Below are positions 35,681-44,258 of a stretch of DNA of 64,000 bases, in pieces. Each line of letters opens with the position of its first letter. Within the stretch, counting starts at the first letter, position 1. This DNA comes from Phytomonospora endophytica (lineage in GTDB: Bacteria; Actinomycetota; Actinomycetes; Mycobacteriales; Micromonosporaceae), in the NCBI RefSeq assembly GCF_014202425.1, contig NZ_JACHGT010000002.1:1-64000 (forward strand). Reading direction: 5' to 3'. The notes under the pieces are model-generated. The model searched no databases. It was not told the DNA's origin and worked only from the letters and a program-made list of their open reading frames with translations. Both the position numbers and the translations under genes were made by a program.

Positions 35681-37126
35681 ATGCGATCGCGCAAGGAACA
35701 GGTCCAGGCACACCGCTTCGTCACCCACCGCCTGGTGTCCGCCCTGCTCATGGGCGACCCGGAGAGCACCGAAACGCCCATGCGCCGCATCGGTTTCTCG
35801 GTGTTCGGCAGCGTGATGGTGGCGGTTCTCGTCGCCGCGGGTTTCGGTCTCTTCGGACTCTTCAAACCCGGCGGCGGCACCCCCGAGGTCGGAAAGATCA
35901 TCATCGAGGAGGAAACCGGCGTCCGGTACCTCTATCGCGATCTCGGCGACGGTTCCCAGGCGAAACTGCACCCCGTCGTCAATTACGCCTCGGCCCGGCT
36001 GATCCTCAACAATCCCAAGCCCGACACCGTGCTGATGTCGCAGAACTCGCTGAAGGGTTATCCGCGCGGAGTGGGCCTCGGCATTCCCAACGCCCCCGAC
36101 GCGCTGCCCCTCATCGAGAACCTGATGCAGAGCGACCCGTGGCAGGTGTGCAGCTCCCACCCGCGGTCGACGGCGACGGCCACGAGCGACTACGTCACCC
36201 AGCTCACCGTGCTCGGCGTCGACGGCGCGCACCCGCTGGGCAAGCAGGCGATCCTGGTCCAGGAGATCGGCACCGACCAGATGTTCCTGCTCTGGGACGA
36301 CAAGCGCCTGCCGCTGTCGCCGTTCGCCAAGACCGCCCTCGGCTATGACGGCATCACGCCGACGCCCATCACGACCAGCGCCCTCGGCGTGTTCCAGCAG
36401 GGCCCGAACCTCGACCGCGTGAACATCGAGAACGCGGGCACCGACAGCACCAAACCGGTCCCCGGCAGCTCCGCCAAGGTCGGCACGGTGTTCTCCGGCT
36501 CGGGCACGTCCTACGTCCTCACCAGCCGCGGCCTCGTCCGCGTCGGCCCGGTCTTCGCGGGCCTGATCCCCAACGGCGACAGCCCGACCTCCATCACCGC
36601 CGAGGCCGCCAGCCAGGCCCTCGTCGACGGCGTCCAGGTCGAACCGGAGGGCTTCCCGCAGCTCAAGCCGAGCATCTTCCTCGTCGAAGGCCCGCACCCG
36701 GCGATCTGCGGCGTGCTCGACCCCTCGGCCGGCAACCAGGCCGTGATGCGCGTCATGACCTACGAGAAGCTCCCCGACACGCTCGTCGTCCCGGAGAATC
36801 AGGAACTCCTCGACAGCGCCTCCGGCCTCGCCGACCGCGTCGTCATCCCCGGTGGCCGCGGCGTGCTCGCCCAGGACCTCCCGGTCACCGGCGCCGAAGG
36901 CGGCGGGACCACGTACATGGTCAACGAGCAGGGCATCAAGTACGGCTTCGTGGCGACGACGACCTCGAACCCGAAGATCGCGCTCGGCTACGAGTCGGTC
37001 GGGCCCGTCATGGTCCCCGGCGCGGTCCTCGACCTGCTTCCCTCGGGTGTCCCGCTGAGCCAGGAGGCCGCGCTCCAGGCGGTCACGCAGCTCCAGCCCG
37101 ACGCCACGCCTCCCCCCGCGAACTGA
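35681..37126 (+). CDS. eccB: ESX membrane protein EccB (locus B)
   Basis: 481 residues from the ATG at 35681; a TTG two codons earlier is less likely. The N-terminus RSRKEQVQAHRFVTHRLVSAL is nearly the same as in the locus C EccB. One TM helix (MVAVLVAAGFGLFGLF) precedes the extracytoplasmic domain, with PVVNYASARLIL, GIPNAPDALP and cysteines in WQVCSS and AICGVL. AAAGG lies upstream. It is followed by an 11 bp hairpin and then the small-protein/substrate pair. Confidence 0.95.
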   Translation: MRSRKEQVQAHRFVTHRLVSALLMGDPESTETPMRRIGFSVFGSVMVAVLVAAGFGLFGLFKPGGGTPEVGKIIIEEETGVRYLYRDLGDGSQAKLHPVVNYASARLILNNPKPDTVLMSQNSLKGYPRGVGLGIPNAPDALPLIENLMQSDPWQVCSSHPRSTATATSDYVTQLTVLGVDGAHPLGKQAILVQEIGTDQMFLLWDDKRLPLSPFAKTALGYDGITPTPITTSALGVFQQGPNLDRVNIENAGTDSTKPVPGSSAKVGTVFSGSGTSYVLTSRGLVRVGPVFAGLIPNGDSPTSITAEAASQALVDGVQVEPEGFPQLKPSIFLVEGPHPAICGVLDPSAGNQAVMRVMTYEKLPDTLVVPENQELLDSASGLADRVVIPGGRGVLAQDLPVTGAEGGGTTYMVNEQGIKYGFVATTTSNPKIALGYESVGPVMVPGAVLDLLPSGVPLSQEAALQAVTQLQPDATPPPAN

Positions 37127-37133
37127 CGTCCCC

Positions 37134-37160
37134 CGCCGGGCGGGTTCGGCCCGCCCGGCG
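37134..37160. terminator. Hairpin after eccB (locus B)
   Basis: CGCCGGGCGGG (37134-37144) and CCCGCCCGGCG (37150-37160) pair perfectly around TTCGG. There is no T-run. It may attenuate read-through from eccB into the substrate pair. Confidence 0.6.
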
Positions 37161-37254
37161 ATGTGGACTTCTTGCGCGGAAACGATAGTGTGGGCTGTCA
37201 CACCATGGTGGCGCAGCGTTCGCCGCCGGACGTCGAGCCAAGGATGACCGCCAG

Positions 37255-37611
37255 ATGAGTCACACCGATGTGGATGTCTCCTCCCTGGAGGGTTTCCACG
37301 CCAACCTCTCCAACCGGCGGATACAGATCGAGACCGTCATCAACAAGATGAACGAGCTCCTCAAGGACAAGCCGCCCGCCCTCGGCGCCTTCCAGCACGC
37401 CGAGGAGAACAAAGAGCTGTACTCCGGCCACTACGCGGCTTTCGCCGATCGCATCAACCGCCTCATGGAGGCCGTCGTGGCCGCCGAGGCGGCCACCGGC
37501 ACGATCCTGCAGAACTACAAGACGGCCGAGCAGCTGAGCACCCTGTCGGCCGACTCGATCGCGTCGCGCATGGACGAGGTCGACACTTCTCTCACCGGAG
37601 GTGGCGCGTAA
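37255..37611 (+). CDS. Small helical partner protein (locus B, downstream pair)
   Basis: 118 residues, helical throughout. It shares the family pattern PALGAF ... YSGHYAAF ... ATGTILQNYKTAEQ with the proteins at 24367 and 57357. AAGGATG precedes the ATG. Its stop overlaps the next start by one base (TAATG), indicating strict translational coupling to the large substrate. It is most likely its heterodimer partner or export chaperone; no named domain is recognised. Confidence 0.82.
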   Translation: MSHTDVDVSSLEGFHANLSNRRIQIETVINKMNELLKDKPPALGAFQHAEENKELYSGHYAAFADRINRLMEAVVAAEAATGTILQNYKTAEQLSTLSADSIASRMDEVDTSLTGGGA

Positions 37612-38843
37612 TGGGCGGCGTCGACGACTACATGCCCCCGTACCGCGAGGTCGACCACCAGACCCTGTGGAGCCAGCTGGAGAAACCGGCCGGTGATCCC
37701 GACCAGGTCGCGGGCCTCAACGCCGCCTGGGTCGACCCGATCCGGGCCACGCTCGACGATTTCGTGCTGGACCTGGACGGTGACCTCACCGACCTGATGG
37801 AGAACTACTGGAGCGTGACCTCCGCCGGCGGCCGTGAGTTCAAGCGCCGCATGGAGCTCGTCGTGAAGTTCGCCGACGAGCTCAGCGCGCACGTCGGGAC
37901 CATCAGCGAGAACCTCACCGCCTGGGAGGGGTCGCTGCGCACCGCGCAGGGCAACGCCCCCGACCCCGAGGAGACCGACGACAACGGGCGCGCGGTCGCC
38001 GGAGCGGCCATCGGCACGGCCGTCGCCGGCCCCGTCGGCGGTGTGATCGGCGGGCTCATCGGGCACAGCCAGGACGAGGAGCAGAAGAAAGAGGCGCACG
38101 AGAAGATCGTGCTCATCATCGCCACCCTGGCCAAGGACTACGACACCGCGCAGCAGATCAAACCGCCGCCGCCGCTGCCGCCGGTGGATCTGCCCGACGC
38201 CACCGACAACGGCAGTTCCGAGCTGACCAGCATCACCGGCGCCCCGGTACCGACCGCTGAGCCGTTCACGCCGAAACCCGCGACGACTCCCGGCACCCAC
38301 GACATCAACGGCCCCGGCGACGGCACGGGCCCCGGAACCGGCCCCGGCGACCCGAACTTCACCGGTGACGGTTCCGGCCTCCTCGGCGCGGGACCGGGCA
38401 CCATCACCGGTGTCGGCGTCGGCACGACCGGCAGCCTCGGCCTGGCCGGTACCGGCGGTGGCGGAGCGCTGCTCGGCGGCGCCGGCGGCGCGGGAGCCGG
38501 ACTGTTCCCGGGCGCGGCCGGAGCGGCCGCGGGAGCACACGGCATGAACAACGGCGGCCTCGCCGGCGCGAAAGGGGGCGGCGGCGGCTCGGCCACGACG
38601 GCGAAACCCGCGAGCGGCCCGAACCCGCCCCCGCAGAACCGCGGCCGCGGTGGCACGCCCACCGGGCAGCCGTCGGACGGCGACGACGACACCTACATGA
38701 CCTGGCTCACCGAGGACGACATGGTGTGGGGCAACGACGCCGACGCCCCGCCCACGCTGCTGTCGAAGCGCCGCAGGGACGACGAGGCGGTCACCGCCTC
38801 CGGTGACTTCCACGGCGAGGACGACGGGAACGACGAGACGTAA
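37611..38843 (+). CDS. Large candidate T7SS substrate with TWLTEDD motif (locus B)
   Basis: 410 residues. The helical N-terminal ~120 residues have NYWSVTSAGGREF (W67) in place of a WXG turn. A glycine-zipper stretch (AVAGAAIGTAVAGPVGGVIGG, ~127-147) is suited to membrane insertion or oligomerisation. A Pro/Gly/Thr-rich linker then leads to TWLTEDDMVWGNDADAPPTL. Unlike the other three motif carriers the motif is not terminal: about 30 further residues follow, beginning KRRRDD and ending acidic. It is coupled by one-base overlap to the small partner. GGAGGT precedes the ATG. Confidence 0.85.
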   Translation: MGGVDDYMPPYREVDHQTLWSQLEKPAGDPDQVAGLNAAWVDPIRATLDDFVLDLDGDLTDLMENYWSVTSAGGREFKRRMELVVKFADELSAHVGTISENLTAWEGSLRTAQGNAPDPEETDDNGRAVAGAAIGTAVAGPVGGVIGGLIGHSQDEEQKKEAHEKIVLIIATLAKDYDTAQQIKPPPPLPPVDLPDATDNGSSELTSITGAPVPTAEPFTPKPATTPGTHDINGPGDGTGPGTGPGDPNFTGDGSGLLGAGPGTITGVGVGTTGSLGLAGTGGGGALLGGAGGAGAGLFPGAAGAAAGAHGMNNGGLAGAKGGGGGSATTAKPASGPNPPPQNRGRGGTPTGQPSDGDDDTYMTWLTEDDMVWGNDADAPPTLLSKRRRDDEAVTASGDFHGEDDGNDET

Positions 38844-38859
38844 CGCCGGCGTACGGCGG

Positions 38860-38887
38860 AAGGCGCGGGGGTTCGCCCCCGCGCCTT
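38860..38887 (+). terminator. TTCG-loop hairpin terminator after the substrate pair
   Basis: AAGGCGCGGGGG (38860-38871) pairs perfectly with CCCCCGCGCCTT (38876-38887) around a TTCG tetraloop, 17 bases past the stop at 38843. There is no T-run. Confidence 0.7.
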
Positions 38888-39031
38888 CTCCACGTCCCGG
38901 CCCGGACACGCCGCCGGGGTTTCCCGCCCTCCACGGCGCTCATCGCACCGAAACCGCAGCTTGTAGCGCTGGCTCGACTCAACTATGGTGTGCGGCAGAT
39001 CCCGCCGCCCGACGACCAAGGAGCACTCCCG

Positions 39032-39349
39032 ATGGTTCTGCACGTGGACCCCGCCGGAATGCAGGCCGCCGAACAACGGCTCACCGGCCTCTCCGGTGAC
39101 AGCAAGGGCATCGCCGACCTGGCCAAGGACGCCGACCCCGAGTGGTACACGTGGGGACTGCCCGGTCTGGCGTTCGCGCAGTGGTACGGCGCCTTCGCGC
39201 CCGAGATCCACCAGCACCTGGGCGACCTCAGCGAGGCGCTGGGCGCCCATTCCGACCGCATCAAGTTCTGCCGCGAGTCCTACGCCACCAAGGAAGAGGA
39301 CAACATCGGCATCATGAACAAGATCAAGAGCCGGCTCGACGGCAAGTAG
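39032..39349 (+). CDS. EspC-like (DUF2580-type) small ESX protein
   Basis: 105 residues from the ATG at 39032, chosen for AGGAG eight bases upstream. Two helices flank a turn containing WYTWGLPG, then SYATKEEDN, a Y-x-x-x-E export-type signal. The length and the N-terminal VDPAGMQAAEQRLTGL pattern resemble the EspC/DUF2580 family of ESX-secreted proteins. It opens a plus-strand cassette that ends with the mycosin at 46122, and it is probably the partner of the 331-residue helical protein encoded 29 bases later. Confidence 0.75.
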   Translation: MVLHVDPAGMQAAEQRLTGLSGDSKGIADLAKDADPEWYTWGLPGLAFAQWYGAFAPEIHQHLGDLSEALGAHSDRIKFCRESYATKEEDNIGIMNKIKSRLDGK

Positions 39350-39378
39350 ACCGCGGGCACCGGGGAGACGGGAACGAG

Positions 39379-40374
39379 ATGGCCGAAGAGCGGCAGAACG
39401 ACGAGGACACCAAGGTCGGCAACGACGACGCCCACAACCAGACCCAGGGTTCGGTCTTCGGCGGCGACTGGGGCAACAGCGAAAGCTACGTCGACAACCG
39501 CGACGTCGCCGACAACACCATCGGCCGGCACAGCTCAGGCGCCTGGGACAACGTCGTCGGCGTCAACAACTTCAACGCCTCGGCCAAGGCCGTCAAGAAC
39601 CTCGCCAAAGGCGAGGAGATCGCCGGCAGCGTCACCGACATCGGCGTGCAGATCACCGACTTCGCCGCCAACATCGGCCTGATGTTCCTCGACCCGATCG
39701 GGTTCCTGGTCAACTGCGGCGTCTCCTTCCTCATCGACCTCGTCCAGCCCCTCGAAGACCTCCTCGGCCTCGTCACCGGCAACCCCGAGCGCATGGAGAC
39801 CGAGTCGAACCGCTGGGGCCGGGTCCGCAACGCCCTCGAACCCCTCTCCGAGGACCTCCGGGCCGCCGCGAGCGAAGACCTCAAGAAGTGGGACGGCGAC
39901 GCCTCGGTGATCGCCAAGCAGCGCCTCAACGAGCTCGCCGACGCGATGGACGACGTCCGGGAGAGCATCAACGGCCTCGAAGGGATCATGGAGTGCGCGA
40001 AGGCCCTGGCGGCCGTCGCGCAGGACATCATCAAGAGCTTCATCAGCGACTTCCTCGCCAAGCGGCTCATCGCGTGGGTCGTGGCGGCCTCGACCTCGGG
40101 CGTCTCCTTCGGCGGTTCGATCGCGGTGTTCGTCGCCGAGACGCTCATGTCCTACAGCCGCATGATGCTCAAGGTCGCCAAGGCCATGAAGGACGGCTCG
40201 AAGATCTTCCAGGCGATCATCAAGGTCCTGGAGAAGATCGGCGAGATCGTCCGCAAGTACGGCAAGACCTTCGCGGCCATCAAGGCCCTTCCCGGCCTCA
40301 TGGGCAAGGGCGAGTCGTGGCTGCGGGCCGACGACAACATGTCGAACCACGACGTCTCCGAGGCCCTGCAGTGA
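39379..40374 (+). CDS. Helical WXG-type membrane-interacting candidate substrate
   Basis: 331 residues, almost entirely helical. Hydrophobic segments at about 96-123 (ANIGLMFLDPIGFLVNCGVSFLID) and ~218-245 (LIAWVVAASTSGVSFGGSIAVFVAE) could form a membrane hairpin. W171-D-G173 lies in a KKWDGDASVIAKQRL helix turn, the WXG pattern moved into the middle of the protein. The layout resembles large ESX substrates such as EspA/EspB-type proteins, but I cannot claim homology. Its stop overlaps the next GTG start by four bases. GGGAGACGGG precedes the ATG. Confidence 0.78.
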   Translation: MAEERQNDEDTKVGNDDAHNQTQGSVFGGDWGNSESYVDNRDVADNTIGRHSSGAWDNVVGVNNFNASAKAVKNLAKGEEIAGSVTDIGVQITDFAANIGLMFLDPIGFLVNCGVSFLIDLVQPLEDLLGLVTGNPERMETESNRWGRVRNALEPLSEDLRAAASEDLKKWDGDASVIAKQRLNELADAMDDVRESINGLEGIMECAKALAAVAQDIIKSFISDFLAKRLIAWVVAASTSGVSFGGSIAVFVAETLMSYSRMMLKVAKAMKDGSKIFQAIIKVLEKIGEIVRKYGKTFAAIKALPGLMGKGESWLRADDNMSNHDVSEALQ

Positions 40375-41567
40375 TCCTGACCTCCACCCCGCGCACCGTG
40401 TGGGGCCCGCCCCAGCCGGAGTGGGCGCTCACGCCGCACCCGGAGGCGCGGGTGCGGGTGGACACCTCGCCGGTCGCCGGGGTCCCCGCCGGTCACGGCG
40501 TTCTCGACCTGCGGGTCGGCGGCGTCTTCACCGGTGGTTTCGGCGTCGGCGCGCCCCGGCCGCAGCCGCCGGTCGTGCTGATCGGTTCGCGGCCGGTGAC
40601 GCAGGGCTGGGGGCAGGCGTGGATCGTGCTGCCCGCCGGCGAGCACGTCCTTGAGGTGCAGGCGGGCCGGTCGCGGCTCACGCAGGTGGTCTCGGTGCCG
40701 TCCGGTGGGACGGTCGCGCTGGACTACCTGCACTGCGCGCCCTGGCGTTACGACACCGAGGAGAAGGAGACCGCCCTCGGCCCGCGCGGCGAGGTGACGC
40801 TGGCTCCGGCGACGCAGCAGAAGTACACGTGGGCCGGGCTCGGCGCCTTCGCGCTGTGCGCCTTCGGCGCCGGTGGGATGCTCGTCGTCGCCGAGAACTT
40901 CACCGGCGTGACGCAGAAGATCGTCGGCGGTTCGGGCATGGCCCTGGTCATCGTCCTCCCGGTGGTGATCTTCATCCTCGGTTTCGTGCGCGGCCGAAAG
41001 GTCCGCAACGCCCTGCGACCCGCTCCGGCCGCCGTCCCCTCGGTGGCGCCGGGCCTGGTGCTGCTGGCCGCGCGGGAACGCGACGTGCCGGCGCCGCCCG
41101 CGGGCATGGGCGCCGTGCTGGTCGACGCGCGGTTCGTGGTCAGTCCCAACAGTCGCGACCGGCTCGGCGAGCTCCTCGCCGAGGGTGCCGAGGGTCGTCG
41201 GCGGCGTGAGTTGACGGAGAACCTGCTGCGCGTCGGTGAGCCGCTGCCGCTTCCGCATCGTCCGTGGGTGGGGCCGGTCGGTTTCGCCGTCGACGGGCGT
41301 GCGCTGGCGTTGCCGTGGGGGCGGTGGCTGGTGCCGCTGGCGCCCGGCGCGCATGAGCTGACCTTCGCGGTGGCGCGGCCTTCGGACGCGATCACCGACG
41401 CGCGGACGGTCGTGGACGTGGACGGCGCCTTCGTCCGTGAGAGCGTCACGGTCGGCGCGGGTGCCGTCGTGGAGGTCGCCTACACGGTGTCGGTGACGAT
41501 GCAGAGCGACCGGGAGCGTCCGGCGCTGGGCAGGTTCTCGGCGATGGCGGTCGACCGGGCCGTCTGA
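40371..41567 (+). CDS. PEGA-like / two-TM / PEGA-like protein (first of two)
   Basis: 398 residues. The N-terminal beta-rich module has an LPAGEHVLEVQAG strand-turn-strand like PEGA domains (~78-92). TM helices lie at ~145-165 and ~178-200 (FALCAFGAGGMLVVAE; MALVIVLPVVIFILGFV). The C-terminal module has a second LAPGAHELTFAV element. The same order occurs in the 373-residue protein at 42490, so the two are diverged paralogues. PEGA modules usually bind surface or ligand; here both soluble modules lie on the same side of the membrane. It overlaps the previous gene by GTGA, showing coupling. Function unknown; a structural partner of the ESX complex is my guess. Confidence 0.75.
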   Translation: MILTSTPRTVWGPPQPEWALTPHPEARVRVDTSPVAGVPAGHGVLDLRVGGVFTGGFGVGAPRPQPPVVLIGSRPVTQGWGQAWIVLPAGEHVLEVQAGRSRLTQVVSVPSGGTVALDYLHCAPWRYDTEEKETALGPRGEVTLAPATQQKYTWAGLGAFALCAFGAGGMLVVAENFTGVTQKIVGGSGMALVIVLPVVIFILGFVRGRKVRNALRPAPAAVPSVAPGLVLLAARERDVPAPPAGMGAVLVDARFVVSPNSRDRLGELLAEGAEGRRRRELTENLLRVGEPLPLPHRPWVGPVGFAVDGRALALPWGRWLVPLAPGAHELTFAVARPSDAITDARTVVDVDGAFVRESVTVGAGAVVEVAYTVSVTMQSDRERPALGRFSAMAVDRAV

Positions 41568-41652
41568 GCGTCCGGCGGGGCCGGCGAACAGGGGCACGAG
41601 GTATTTTCACTTTTGTACAGGCCGCCGAGGGCGGAGGAGCTGAGGAGAGGAC

Positions 41653-42060
41653 ATGGCCGACCCAGGCCGGGCCGACTACGGCCAGCAGGTCCAGTTCCAG
41701 GGCGAGCGCTTGCGCGCCCTGGTCGAGAACGCGCGGGCGGAGAGCGTCAGCGACGATCACGCCGTGCGGGTCACGGTCGGTCCGGGCGGCACGGTGGTCG
41801 ACATCGAGGTCACCTCGCGGGCGATGGGCCGTAGCGGCGACGAGATCGGTGAGCTGATCGTCGCCGAGATCAAGAAGGCGAACCGGCAGCTCACCGCCGA
41901 GCTCAACGGGCAGATGGCCGAGATCCTGGGGATGCAGCAGGCGGCGGAGGTCGCCGACGCGGTCGACGATCTCGGGTTCCCCTCGGTGGAGGAGATCCGC
42001 CGTGAGCGCGAGGCGATTCACGAGCAGCGCGCGGAGATGAAGAGGGAGATGGGTCTGTGA
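41653..42060 (+). CDS. YbaB/EbfC-like protein (first of two)
   Basis: 135 residues. N-terminal and C-terminal helices flank a beta hairpin (AVRVTVGPGGTVVDIEVTSRAM), the YbaB/EbfC fold. YbaB proteins are usually nucleoid-associated DNA binders; in actinomycetes many occur in ESX-like loci, where they may act as chaperones or Esx-like partners. GAGAGG precedes the ATG. The stop overlaps the next start by GTGA. The extended basic C-terminal helix (RREREAIHEQRAEMKREMG) is longer than in canonical YbaB. Confidence 0.82.
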   Translation: MADPGRADYGQQVQFQGERLRALVENARAESVSDDHAVRVTVGPGGTVVDIEVTSRAMGRSGDEIGELIVAEIKKANRQLTAELNGQMAEILGMQQAAEVADAVDDLGFPSVEEIRREREAIHEQRAEMKREMGL

Positions 42061-42485
42061 CCAACCCATTCGGCGGCGGTCCCTCGGTGGACCCCGCGGC
42101 GGCGATGGCGAAGCTGGAGCGGCTTCAGGCGCAGGCCGAGCAGATGCTGGCGAGCTTCGAGCAGGCCCGTGAGGAGCTCGGCGCGATGAAGGCCGAGGCG
42201 ACCTCGGAGGACGGCATGGTCCGTGTCGTGCTGGACGACGAGGGCGGTGTCGAGACGATCGAGATCAGCGACCTGGCGATGCGCAGTCTGGGACGGCTGA
42301 ATCACTCGATCATGGGCGCGATCCGGCAGGCGCAGATCGTGCACTCGGCGATGATGGTCGAGCTGGTCGAGAAGATGGACGGCACGGGTCCTTTCGACAT
42401 GCTGTCGAAGGTACGGGACCAGATGCCCGGCGAGGTGCACGAGACGCTGCGGGCGCGCGCCGACGAGCGTCGTCGCGGATACTGA
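42057..42485 (+). CDS. YbaB/EbfC-like protein (second of two)
   Basis: 142 residues. An N-terminal coiled-coil helix (AAAMAKLERLQAQAEQMLASFEQ) and beta hairpin (MVRVVLDDEGGVETIEISDLAM) with conserved helix placement match YbaB/EbfC. It is coupled to the preceding YbaB gene by a four-base overlap, so the two probably form a heterodimer. No SecA- or RecR-type partner is nearby, which argues for an ESX-related rather than the general recombination-linked role; this is inference. Confidence 0.82.
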   Translation: MTNPFGGGPSVDPAAAMAKLERLQAQAEQMLASFEQAREELGAMKAEATSEDGMVRVVLDDEGGVETIEISDLAMRSLGRLNHSIMGAIRQAQIVHSAMMVELVEKMDGTGPFDMLSKVRDQMPGEVHETLRARADERRRGY

Positions 42486-42489
42486 CGGC

Positions 42490-43611
42490 GTGGGCGCGGG
42501 GGCGACGTCGTACCCGGCGCGGCCTTTTCCCGGTTCGGGCGTGACGGTTCTGCCCTGGCCGGACGGGACGGCCGCGCCGGTTCTGCCGGCCGGTCTCGGC
42601 GGCATCTCGGTGCGTTCGGTCGAGCGGGACGGGTGGGAGCACAACAAGCCGCCGCGGCCGCGTGCGGTGGGTGTGGGCGGCAGGCCGCTGTGGCATGGTT
42701 TCGGCCGCATGGTGGCGGTCGTCGAGCCGGGTGGTCATCTGGTCGAGGTGCGGCATGTCCACGTCGAGGGCACGCGCCTGGTGACGGTGACGGCCGGTGA
42801 GCTGGTGGAGCTGGAGTACGCGGCTCCGCGGACTTTCGCCCCTTCGGGGGTGTTGTCGATCCCGCCGTCGCGGGTGGTGGGGACCTCGCTGCGGCCGTGG
42901 CTGCTGTTCATGCTGTACCTGGCCGGGGTGCCGCTGCTGCTGAAGTCGACGGGCGCGTCGGCGCGGCTGGGCGCGGCCTCGACGCCGGTCGCGGTCGGGC
43001 TGATCCTGGCCGGGATCCTGGCGGTGGTGGCCTGGCAGATCGGTGTCCGCCGCCGCGACGCCCGCTTCCGGGTCCGGGCCGCCGACGGTCCCCGTCCCGT
43101 CGGCAACGGTGTCCTGCTGGGGAGCACGCCGAAGCTCGTCCCGGAGCCTGCGGAGGGTCAGGGCGGGCTGCTGCTGGCGGTGGCGTTGTCGCACGAGGTG
43201 CGCATGAACGGCATGCCGGTCGAGACGTCGACCTCGCCGCACGGCTGGGTGCCGTCTCCGCGCCTGTGGATCGGCGACGAGGAGTTCCCGGTCTCGTGGA
43301 CCCAATGGTGGTACGCGCTTCCCCCGGGCCGCCACGATCTGCGTCTGGAGGTCGCGGGTCCGCTCTTGGCGAAGGACGCCCCGCCGAGCGGTCCCGTCCC
43401 GGTGACGGCGACGGTCGAGGTGACCGCGGGTGTGACGGGCCGCCTGTCGGTGGCGGTGGCGTCCCGTACGGAGATCCAGCCGTCGCCGGAGAACTACGAC
43501 GCGGTGTCGCTGGTGGACATCCGGACGCGATTGAACCAGTCCTATCAGGACTGGGACGCGCCGACGGCGGCGGTGGCGTTCACCGCGAAGCCGACGGTCA
43601 CGGCGGGCTGA
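42490..43611 (+). CDS. PEGA-like / two-TM / PEGA-like protein (second of two)
   Basis: 373 residues. Same plan as the protein at 40371: an N-terminal beta module with VEPGGHLVEVRHV, two TM helices (~138-154 WLLFMLYLAGVPLLL; ~164-182 PVAVGLILAGILAVVAW), an Arg-rich exit (GVRRRDARFRVRA), then a C-terminal module with LPPGRHDLRLEVAG. The GTG start lies four bases past the previous stop. The RBS is weak, consistent with coupled translation. Pairing of two paralogues around two YbaB genes suggests heteromeric assembly. Confidence 0.75.
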   Translation: MGAGATSYPARPFPGSGVTVLPWPDGTAAPVLPAGLGGISVRSVERDGWEHNKPPRPRAVGVGGRPLWHGFGRMVAVVEPGGHLVEVRHVHVEGTRLVTVTAGELVELEYAAPRTFAPSGVLSIPPSRVVGTSLRPWLLFMLYLAGVPLLLKSTGASARLGAASTPVAVGLILAGILAVVAWQIGVRRRDARFRVRAADGPRPVGNGVLLGSTPKLVPEPAEGQGGLLLAVALSHEVRMNGMPVETSTSPHGWVPSPRLWIGDEEFPVSWTQWWYALPPGRHDLRLEVAGPLLAKDAPPSGPVPVTATVEVTAGVTGRLSVAVASRTEIQPSPENYDAVSLVDIRTRLNQSYQDWDAPTAAVAFTAKPTVTAG

Positions 43612-43688
43612 GCGGGCCGGAGTCGCGGCCGCCCTTGACCCCACCTGGCACCATGACGCCCACCCGTCGCCGATTCGAGGTGCGTGTC

Positions 43689-44258
43689 ATGTCCCCTCCG
43701 CCGGGCGTTGAGCCGAGGCCGGTGAGCGCGGCCGGTGCCCTGACGCGTTTCGCGTTGCTGGGGATCGAGCTTGCGGTCCTCGCGGCCGCGGTTCTCGTGG
43801 TGGCGGAACGGATCTCGCCTCCGTCGCCGCCCGCCTCCTGCGCGGCGGTCCCCGCCGACCTCGGCAGCGTCGTGGGCATCGGCGGCCCGGCCCCGGTGTA
43901 CTACGTCGACGAGGACGAGAGCGTGCTGGTCTGCCAGTGGCGGGTCCAGGACGTGCCGGACTCCGTCGAGGTGATGGTCTACTCCCCCGGCCGATGGTCG
44001 GCGGAGAGCCGCTTCGCCGAACTTCGCGGTGAGCTGGAGAGCGGGCACGAGGCGCATCCGGCGCCGGAGCTGGGACCGGAGGCCTTCTCCGTGGAGCAGC
44101 CGGACTACGGCGAACTCGACGGCGTGGTCCTCACCCGGGTCGGGGATCTCATCGCGCGGGTGACCGTCCACGATGGAGACCCACTCGCCGTCGACGCCGA
44201 GGATCTCGCCCTCGGCCTGGCCGCCCGGGTCGTGTCGAGCCTGCGGGAGGTGGCCTAG
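43689..44258 (+). CDS. Membrane-anchored DUF3558-like protein (first of two)
   Basis: 189 residues from the ATG at 43689 (GAGGTG upstream); an earlier ATG at 43653 is less well placed. One N-terminal TM helix (LLGIELAVLAAAVLVV) precedes an extracytoplasmic domain with two cysteines (SCAAVPADLGSVVG; VLVCQWRV), the C...C-x-W pattern of DUF3558-type domains, but with no lipobox. The stop directly abuts the start of the next gene. Function unknown. Confidence 0.72.
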   Translation: MSPPPGVEPRPVSAAGALTRFALLGIELAVLAAAVLVVAERISPPSPPASCAAVPADLGSVVGIGGPAPVYYVDEDESVLVCQWRVQDVPDSVEVMVYSPGRWSAESRFAELRGELESGHEAHPAPELGPEAFSVEQPDYGELDGVVLTRVGDLIARVTVHDGDPLAVDAEDLALGLAARVVSSLREVA

